Source: Pseudomonadota bacterium
Lineage (GTDB): Bacteria > Pseudomonadota > Gammaproteobacteria > Burkholderiales > Burkholderiaceae_B
Assembly: GCA_023423975.1 (NCBI GenBank)
Contig: JAFAEO010000004.1
Coordinates: 186,001 to 250,000, forward strand
DNA length: 64,000 bases
Direction: 5' to 3'
Made by a program: the position numbers and the translations under genes
Notes under the pieces: model-generated
What the model was told of the DNA's origin: nothing
Databases searched by the model: none
The model's input: the letters and a program-made list of their open reading frames with translations, nothing else
In this document: in pieces, positions 58,895 through 64,000 of the stretch
Position numbering within the stretch: position 1 is the first letter of the stretch
Layout of the letters: each line of letters begins with the position of its first letter

Positions 58895-59524
58895 ATGATC
58901 AGTGCCGACACCGCATTCGTTTTCGCGGGTATTGCCTGCCTGCTGGCGCTCTCGCCTGGGCCCGATAATCTGTTTGTGCTGTTTCAATCCATGTTCTGGG
59001 GCTGGCGTGCCGGATTCATGATTACGCTGGGGCTGTGCACCGGCTTGCTCTGGCACACCTTCATCGTGACGATCGGTGTCGCCGCCCTGATCGCCGCGTC
59101 GCAGACGGCGTTTCTGGTGCTCAAGCTGGTTGGCGCCGCCTATCTGCTCTATATGGCCTGGCAGGCCTGGCGCGCGCCGCCGGTCTTTGCCTCGGGCGAG
59201 ACTGCACCTTCGCGCCGCAGCGACCTGCAATTTTTCCGGCGCGGCATTCTGATGAGCGCCACCAATCCCAAACTCAGTATTTTCTTTCTGGCCTTCCTGC
59301 CACAATTTGCCCGCCCCGAAGCAGGCTCGGTCACGCTGCAATTGCTGATGCTGAGCGCAATTTTTATTGTATGTGCGCTCCTGGTCTTCAATCTGGTGGC
59401 CGCCTTTTCCAGTTTTGTGGGGCGCTACCTGAAGCAATCTGCGCTGGCCCAGCACGTGCTCAACAAACTGGCCGCCGTGGTGTTTGTCGGTCTGGCGGTA
59501 AAACTGGCCACAAGCAGCAAATAA
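58895..59524 (+). CDS. LysE/RhtB family amino acid exporter
   Basis: A 209-residue, six-helix exporter. The LysE signature is near the start: ACLLALSPGPDNLFVLFQSM, followed by GLCTGLLWHTFIVTIGVAAL, LKLVGAAYLLYMAWQAWR and FRRGILMSATNPKLSIFFLA. The RhtB/LysE family exports lysine, threonine, homoserine or related compounds. GGAG precedes the ATG. It is divergent from metC (66 bases), so homoserine, homocysteine precursors or cysteine derivatives are reasonable substrates, but this is inference. Confidence 0.9.
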   Translation: MISADTAFVFAGIACLLALSPGPDNLFVLFQSMFWGWRAGFMITLGLCTGLLWHTFIVTIGVAALIAASQTAFLVLKLVGAAYLLYMAWQAWRAPPVFASGETAPSRRSDLQFFRRGILMSATNPKLSIFFLAFLPQFARPEAGSVTLQLLMLSAIFIVCALLVFNLVAAFSSFVGRYLKQSALAQHVLNKLAAVVFVGLAVKLATSSK

Positions 59525-59630
59525 AAGCGCAGTGCCTGCCGTGCCGCGCACCTCTGTGCTGCGCTGTTAACCTGCGCCGTCAGTTCGGCCTGTTACCAGA
59601 CTGCCATACCACTTTGCTGCCATGATGTTT

Positions 59631-59652
59631 GCCGGCCTGGTGTTTGGCCGGC
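59631..59652. other. Hairpin between LysE and GntR genes
   Basis: GCCGGCC (59631-59637) and GGCCGGC (59646-59652) are exact seven-base arms. It lies between two convergent genes; no T-run follows. Confidence 0.4.
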
Positions 59653-59695
59653 GCGTTGTCGTGTTGCTGAAACTGCTGTCAGTTCTGACCCGTGC

Positions 59696-60463
59696 CTACT
59701 TCAGGCGAATATCCAGTCGGACCACATCGCCCCGATAAATACCGTCGCCAATAAAGACAATGGTGCCATTCTGATCAACAGCGCTACGATGCACATGGGC
59801 AACCGGTGCGTTCAGGGGCAGTTGCAGCAGGTCGGCCAGTTCGGGGTCGGCCGAACCCAGCGTCAATGTCTGGTGGGCCTCGACAATGTCCAGTCCGGGC
59901 AAGTCACGCAAAATGCGCATGGACGTTTTGGTTTCAAATGCCTTGGCCGGAATGCGCCGGCATACTTTCTCATCAATGAAGACTTCGCCCAGGTAGTAAG
60001 GACGCCCATTGCGCCAGTGACGGCGGTGCCAGTACTGGTAACTTTGCGCCAGCTTGCCCAGCGACAGATCGGCCGAGGATGGCATGCGCCGGTCCCGGGC
60101 AGACAGAATTTCAATACTCACCCCTTCGGGCGCAATAAGCTGGCCATCCCAGTTGGATGCCACTTCGCACCAGAACTGTTCTTGCGGCTTGCCGGTAACA
60201 AAGGTGCCTTTTGCGCGATACCGCTCAATCAGCTTTTCCGCTTGCAGCAAGTCCAGGGCCTGCCGCACCGTTGCGCGGGCAACCTTGCATTCCTCGGCCA
60301 ATTCGTCAACCGTCGGAATCTGCGAGCCAACAGGCCACTGCCCCGATTCGACCCGGCGCCGAAACAGGCTGGCCAGCTGTACATAGCGGGCGGCAGCGCT
60401 GCGGCTGAAATCAATTGGTGCGGTACTATTCCTGGTCTGCGCTTGTGTCATCTTCCTGTCCAT
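59696..60463 (-). CDS. GntR-family regulator with UTRA domain
   Basis: About 255 residues. N-terminal winged helix: YVQLASLFRRRVESGQWPVG, PTVDELAEECKVARATVRQA, LLQAEKLIERYRAKGTFV. The C-terminal half is a UTRA (HutC-type) effector domain: YQYWHRRHWRNGRPYYLGEV, FETKTSMRILRDL, VEAHQTLTLGSADPELADLL, LPLNAPVAHVHRSAVDQNG. The start is uncertain: 60463 or 60451, neither with a textbook ribosome site; the 60526 ATG looks too far upstream. It is downstream of the enoyl-CoA hydratase and CaiB genes on the same strand and probably controls them and the divergent Bug gene in response to a carboxylate or its CoA ester. Confidence 0.87.
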   Translation of the reverse strand: MDRKMTQAQTRNSTAPIDFSRSAAARYVQLASLFRRRVESGQWPVGSQIPTVDELAEECKVARATVRQALDLLQAEKLIERYRAKGTFVTGKPQEQFWCEVASNWDGQLIAPEGVSIEILSARDRRMPSSADLSLGKLAQSYQYWHRRHWRNGRPYYLGEVFIDEKVCRRIPAKAFETKTSMRILRDLPGLDIVEAHQTLTLGSADPELADLLQLPLNAPVAHVHRSAVDQNGTIVFIGDGIYRGDVVRLDIRLK

Positions 60464-60587
60464 TGTGTTGGCGCGGCCCGCCGGAAACAGAATGCATAAG
60501 CACGTTTCCGCCTGCGACACCGCCATTAGCTAGTGCATTATACCGAGTCATGCAGCCGGCCATGTAACCAAAGGCACATCAATCAGA

Positions 60588-61352
60588 CTATCGTCCCTTG
60601 AACACCGGCGCCCGCTTTTCAACCACGGCTCGTACAGCCTCGCGCGCATCTTCCGAATTCATCAGTTTGGTGCTGTACTGCTGTTCAAGTTCATAACCTT
60701 CGTCCACCGGCATGGCTTCGATCCGGTTCAAGGCCTCTTTCATGGTGATCAGGCCGATGCGGCTTTTGGATGCAATAACCTGTGCCATATCCATCGCAGT
60801 CGGCATGAGCAATCTTGGCGCAACCACCCGTTCCACAAAACCTACGCGATGTGCTTCCCAGGCACTGATCTGTTCGCCTGTAAAGGCCATATAGCGCAAG
60901 CTGCCTTGCGGTACCAGACGACCGGTATGCGCGCCACCGCCACAACGCCCAACATTAATTTCCGGCATGGAGAAGGTTGCCTTTTCCGACGCGACGCGAA
61001 TATCGCTGCTGCTGGCCAGCACACTACCGGCGCCCAGCGCCGGTCCATTGACCGCCGCAATGACCGGAACAACGCAATGGCGGATTGCGTAGAAAGTGGC
61101 GCGTACCACTTTGGCCCTTGCGGGATCCTCCTGCGGTGTTGCGGCCAGAAACTCCTTGAGTTCAAGTCCGGCACAAAAGGCTTTGGTGCCCTTGGCGGTA
61201 AACACGACGACATTGATATCGTCCATGGCATTGATCGCTTCAAACGTCTGGGTGATGGCCTCATAACGCGCCAGGGTCAAGGCATTAACCGGCGGCGAGT
61301 CCAGCGTGACAATGGCGATTTTTCCCTGTTTTTCCAACTGGATTTCATTCAT
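60588..61352 (-). CDS. Enoyl-CoA hydratase/isomerase family protein
   Basis: A 254-residue crotonase-fold enzyme. LDSPPVNALTLARYEAI near the start, the oxyanion-hole stretches FCAGLELKEFLA and AAVNGPALGAGSVLA, and SSDIRVASEKATFSMPEI follow the family. Residues at the usual glutamates (GrCGGGAHT here) are atypical, so hydratase versus other crotonase chemistry is open. ATG at 61352 has AAGGA upstream; the frame's earlier TTG is not needed. It starts 17 bases after the CaiB stop and is followed by the GntR gene: acyl group is activated by CoA transfer, then modified. Confidence 0.9.
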   Translation of the reverse strand: MNEIQLEKQGKIAIVTLDSPPVNALTLARYEAITQTFEAINAMDDINVVVFTAKGTKAFCAGLELKEFLAATPQEDPARAKVVRATFYAIRHCVVPVIAAVNGPALGAGSVLASSSDIRVASEKATFSMPEINVGRCGGGAHTGRLVPQGSLRYMAFTGEQISAWEAHRVGFVERVVAPRLLMPTAMDMAQVIASKSRIGLITMKEALNRIEAMPVDEGYELEQQYSTKLMNSEDAREAVRAVVEKRAPVFKGR

Positions 61353-61369
61353 ATTGATTTTCCTTTGCT

Positions 61370-62599
61370 TCAAACAATACCAGACTCGCGCAACTGGCGA
61401 ACCCGCGCGGCGTCATAACCAAGATCGGTCAGAATTTTTTCGGTGTGCTGGCCCAGCAACGGCGGTGGCGACTCAAACTGCAGCGGCCGGTTGGTGAAAT
61501 TGATCGGGCACACGACTTGTGGCACCGCAACACCGGCAGGATGCGGCACGCTGCGCAGCATGCGACGGTGCTGAACCTGCGGCTCCTGGAATACCTCGGG
61601 AATGCTATTGATCGGGCCGCAAGGCACGCCGGCCGCACTCAGGGCCGCAACCAGTTCGGCACGCGGCCAGCGGGCGAATTCTTCCTGCAACAGCACCGTC
61701 AGTTCGGCAACGTTGCGCGCCCGCTGGGCATTGACATTGAATCGCTCGTCGGTTGCCAGCTCCGGCCGCCGCAATGCATCGCATAACTTCACAAATTGCC
61801 TGTCGTTGCCGACAGCCAGAATGACATCTCCGTCCTGGCAGGAATAGACGTCCTGTGGCTGAATATTCGGGTGCGCATTGCCACCCCGTTTGGGCGTCTT
61901 GCCCGACAGCAGATGATTCATGGCCTGATTGGACAGCACAGCGGTCTGGACGTCCAGCATGGCCAGATCTATATACTCGCCTTCGCCTGTCTGCTCACGA
62001 TTGGCCAGGGCAGCCAGCACTGCCACCGCGGTATACATGCCTGTCATCAGGTCTACGATAGGAATGCCCACTTTCTGCGGCCCGCCGCCGGGCTTATCGT
62101 CCCGCTCGCCGGTCACGCTCATCAAACCGCCCATAGCCTGAATCAGAAAATCGTAGGCAGCTTCGTTTTTACGCGGACCGTCCTGACCGAAACCGGTTAC
62201 TGAGCAATAGATCAGGCGCGGATTCACTTTTTTCAGACTGGCATAATCCAGGCCATATTTGGCCAGCGCGCCTGTTTTGAAATTCTCCAGCACGATATCG
62301 CAGTCTTTGGCCAGATCGCGCACGATCTGCTGGCCTTCAGGCGTATCCAGGGCAACGGTGATGGATTCCTTGCCGCGATTGACCGACAGATAGTAGCCGG
62401 CCTCGGCCGTGTTGTTGCCCGCGCCATCCTGCAAAAACGGCGGGCCCCACGCCCGCGTATCGTCGCCCTGTCCGGGCCGCTCAACCTTGATGACCGTCGC
62501 TCCCATGTCTGCCAGCAACTGGCTTGCCCATGGCGCAGCCATGATGCGACTTAAGTCCAGCACCCGTACGTGCGACAATGGCCCGCTTTTCTGACTCAT
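61370..62599 (-). CDS. CaiB/BaiF family CoA-transferase
   Basis: A 409-residue family III CoA-transferase in normal order. N-terminal VRVLDLSRIMAAPWASQLLA, GATVIKVERPGQGDDTRAWG, LSVNRGKESITVAL, CDIVLENFKTGALAKYGLDY and the probable catalytic Asp183 in KVGIPIVDLMTGMYTA. GGAGATGGAAGG precedes the ATG. It would move CoA onto a carboxylic acid imported, perhaps, with help of the divergent Bug receptor. First gene of the CaiB-ECH-GntR operon. Specific acid unknown. Confidence 0.93.
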   Translation of the reverse strand: MSQKSGPLSHVRVLDLSRIMAAPWASQLLADMGATVIKVERPGQGDDTRAWGPPFLQDGAGNNTAEAGYYLSVNRGKESITVALDTPEGQQIVRDLAKDCDIVLENFKTGALAKYGLDYASLKKVNPRLIYCSVTGFGQDGPRKNEAAYDFLIQAMGGLMSVTGERDDKPGGGPQKVGIPIVDLMTGMYTAVAVLAALANREQTGEGEYIDLAMLDVQTAVLSNQAMNHLLSGKTPKRGGNAHPNIQPQDVYSCQDGDVILAVGNDRQFVKLCDALRRPELATDERFNVNAQRARNVAELTVLLQEEFARWPRAELVAALSAAGVPCGPINSIPEVFQEPQVQHRRMLRSVPHPAGVAVPQVVCPINFTNRPLQFESPPPLLGQHTEKILTDLGYDAARVRQLRESGIV

Positions 62600-62737
62600 C
62601 CTTCCATCTCCTTAAACTGGTATGCCCGCTTCGGTGGTGAGACGCACCGTCAACACACCATGACTATTTATCCTGGCGCATCGTCTGCTCCGCATGCGCC
62701 GGCGTGCCCGACATCCGAACACGATATCGAGCTGCAC

Positions 62738-62785
62738 CAATAGGACATAATTATAGCCTATATAGTTCAATAATACGACCTATTG
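62738..62785. promoter_or_regulatory. Operator-like inverted repeats in the CaiB-Bug divergent region
   Basis: CAATAGG (62738-62744) and CCTATTG (62779-62785) are exact reverse complements, 41 bases centre to centre, and the second overlaps the -35 box of the Bug promoter. Between them lies a short AT palindrome, TATAG-C-CTATA (62752-62762). The nearby GntR protein is the likely binder. Confidence 0.5.
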
Positions 62786-62811
62786 ACATTACAAACAGAA
62801 TACCCTAGCAT
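62783..62811 (+). promoter_or_regulatory. Promoter of the second Bug gene
   Basis: A perfect -35 TTGACA (62783-62788) and TAGCAT (62806-62811) with a 17-base spacer; transcription would start near 62818. Confidence 0.65.
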
Positions 62812-62894
62812 GTCCGGTGTCCAGTGCTGCGATACCCGCCACAGCCTTAGATAGAAAAACAAACGGGCACAACACATTATCAATGAGGAACTCA

Positions 62895-63926
62895 ATGAGA
62901 CAGTCTTCTCCTATTTCGTCCCTTGCCCCAGGCGCAGGTTTGCGCATCCAGGGCACCCTGGCAGTTGCGCTGACGCTCTGCGCTACGCTGCTATCCCCTG
63001 TGCCGGCGCTGGCCGCCGACGACGCCTACCCGTCCAAGCCGATCAAAGTCACCGTGCCATTTCCACCGGGCGGCTCCAGCGATACTGCTGCACGCATTCT
63101 GGCCGACGGTATGTCCAAACAGTTGAAACAAACCCTGGTGGTGGAAAACCGCGCTGGCGCTGCCGGCACCATTGGCATTGCCTCTGTCGTCCGCGCCCAG
63201 CCCGATGGCTACAATCTGGGCGTGGGACCGGTAGGCGGCACAATCATTGGTCGCCTGATCGGCATGAAAGTGCCTTATCAGCCGCAAGACGTGGTCCCTA
63301 TTGCCAACATTGGCTCGCTTCCGCTTGTGGTTGCCGTCAATAAGGATCTGCCGGTCAGCAATATCAAGGAACTGGTGGCGCTGGCCAAATCCAAGCCGGG
63401 TAGTTTGTCTTACGGCACGTCCGGCGCAGGCACGCCCGGCCATCTGGTCTTCGAGTACTTCAAAAAAATTGCCGACCTTGACATCGTACATATTCCGTAC
63501 AAAGGCGATTCGCCGCTGACCAGTGATCTGATCGGCGGCCAGGTGCCTATCGGCATTCTGACCGGACCGGCCGCAAAGGCGCAATTGAGCAACCCCAAGC
63601 TTAAATTTCTTGCCGTCAGCAGTGCGCAGCGCTATCCGCAAATGGACAAGGTCCCGACGCTGGTCGAAAGCGGCTATCCTGATTTGAATATCGAAATATG
63701 GAATCTGCTGATTGCGCCGGCCAAGACCAATCCAGCCATATTGGCCAGCCTTAACACGTCCATGAACGCAGTATTGAAAGAACAGGAGACGGTCTCGCGT
63801 CTGGAAGCTCAGGGCTATCTGCCACCGGTTTCCATGTCGCTGGAGCAAGCCCGCGAGTTTGTAGAAACCGACCGCAAGAAATGGGAAACCATTGTCAAGA
63901 CAACCGGCGTCACCATCGGGCAGTAA
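62895..63926 (+). CDS. Bug-family substrate-binding protein
   Basis: A 343-residue precursor. Start at 62895 has GAGGAACTCA upstream; a GTG at 62817 and an ATG at 62883 are less likely. Signal peptide LAVALTLCATLLSPVPALAA. The mature Bug domain has YPSKPIKVTVPFPPGGSSDT, VVENRAGAAGTIGIASVVRA, GSLSYGTSGAGTPGHLVFEY, HIPYKGDSPLTSDLIGGQVP and FLAVSSAQRYPQMDKVPTL. It is divergent from CaiB, with a shared 295-base regulatory region, so its ligand is probably the acid activated by that enzyme. No TctAB permease genes are in view. Confidence 0.93.
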   Translation: MRQSSPISSLAPGAGLRIQGTLAVALTLCATLLSPVPALAADDAYPSKPIKVTVPFPPGGSSDTAARILADGMSKQLKQTLVVENRAGAAGTIGIASVVRAQPDGYNLGVGPVGGTIIGRLIGMKVPYQPQDVVPIANIGSLPLVVAVNKDLPVSNIKELVALAKSKPGSLSYGTSGAGTPGHLVFEYFKKIADLDIVHIPYKGDSPLTSDLIGGQVPIGILTGPAAKAQLSNPKLKFLAVSSAQRYPQMDKVPTLVESGYPDLNIEIWNLLIAPAKTNPAILASLNTSMNAVLKEQETVSRLEAQGYLPPVSMSLEQAREFVETDRKKWETIVKTTGVTIGQ

Positions 63927-63976
63927 ACAGCCCAAGCCGCGGCAAGCACCGGCCCAATAGGTCCGCTTGCCCGGCC

Positions 63977-64000
63977 GGGCCGCTTTAACCAGCGGCCTTT
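63977..64000 (+). terminator. Terminator at the right edge, cut by the window end
   Basis: GGCCGCT (63978-63984) and AGCGGCC (63991-63997) form a perfect stem, followed by TTT where the window ends. Confidence 0.6.

Noticed and set aside
58829..59551. A long N-terminal extension of the metC frame
   Set aside because: It runs antisense through the LysE gene and is rich in Gln/Arg/His like other shadow frames; the family start is the ATG at 58828.
1..64000. tRNA, rRNA, insertion sequence, integrase, prophage or CRISPR
   Set aside because: None was recognised by eye on either strand; a tRNA scan would be needed to exclude tRNAs fully.

Overview
The window looks like an ordinary chromosomal segment of a betaproteobacterium, most likely Burkholderiales/Alcaligenaceae (an Advenella-like organism is my best guess). 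The reasons are two Bug-type (tripartite tricarboxylate) binding proteins, several family III CoA-transferases, DUF1840/DUF3025/DUF2868-DUF3482 genes, argS-SPOR-dsbA in a row and long-form leuA. The genus is inference. I saw no rRNA, tRNA, CRISPR array, insertion sequence or prophage, and coding density is high on both strands.

Layout. 1-8.3 kb: tail of a nitroreductase, a CoA-transferase with unusual segment order, an MFS exporter, nitronate monooxygenase, periplasmic gamma-glutamyltransferase, Hsp15, CreA and a DUF3025 protein. 8.4-14.2 kb: TauE/SafE permease, a HisJQMP-type basic amino acid importer, a GNAT acetyltransferase and a LysO-type exporter. 14.2-17.3 kb: an AT-rich regulatory stretch, a peroxiredoxin-glutaredoxin fusion and a lipoamide-dehydrogenase-like flavoprotein with a C-terminal CxxC. 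17.5-21.5 kb: a three-gene AfuABC/FbpABC-type ABC importer. 21.7-30.1 kb: a sulfite-oxidase-like molybdoenzyme, EamA, a GlsB/YeaQ small membrane protein, a DUF1232 protein, a DUF2868/GTPase pair, and lemA with two TPM-domain genes.

30.5-38.4 kb: a Xre-RES toxin-antitoxin pair with a palindromic operator, NhaA, a Bug protein, an amidase, PrfC and an unknown exported protein. 38.5-44.9 kb: a SufR-like cysteine-rich regulator divergent from an MFS pump, a bacterioferritin that has lost most ferroxidase ligands, Bfd, RpoN and an unknown membrane protein. 44.9-47.7 kb: a 52-residue leader peptide with four leucine codons in a row, leuA, and DUF1840. 47.8-52.1 kb: a 1,416-residue exported RHS protein ending in a DUF2235 (Tle1-like) lipase domain. 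52.1-64 kb: argS, a SPOR protein, dsbA, yggS-pdxY (PLP homeostasis), metC, a LysE exporter, and a GntR/enoyl-CoA hydratase/CaiB cluster divergent from a second Bug protein.

Recurring themes are amino acid import and export (HisJQMP, LysO, EamA, LysE), thiol/peroxide and iron homeostasis (Prx-Grx, Lpd-like, Bfr, Bfd, SufR-like), and CoA-linked acid catabolism paired with Bug receptors. The candidates for something less described are the Sec-exported RHS-lipase without an adjacent immunity gene, the degenerate Bfr, the leuA leader, the SufR-like switch and the Lpd-like enzyme beside Prx-Grx.
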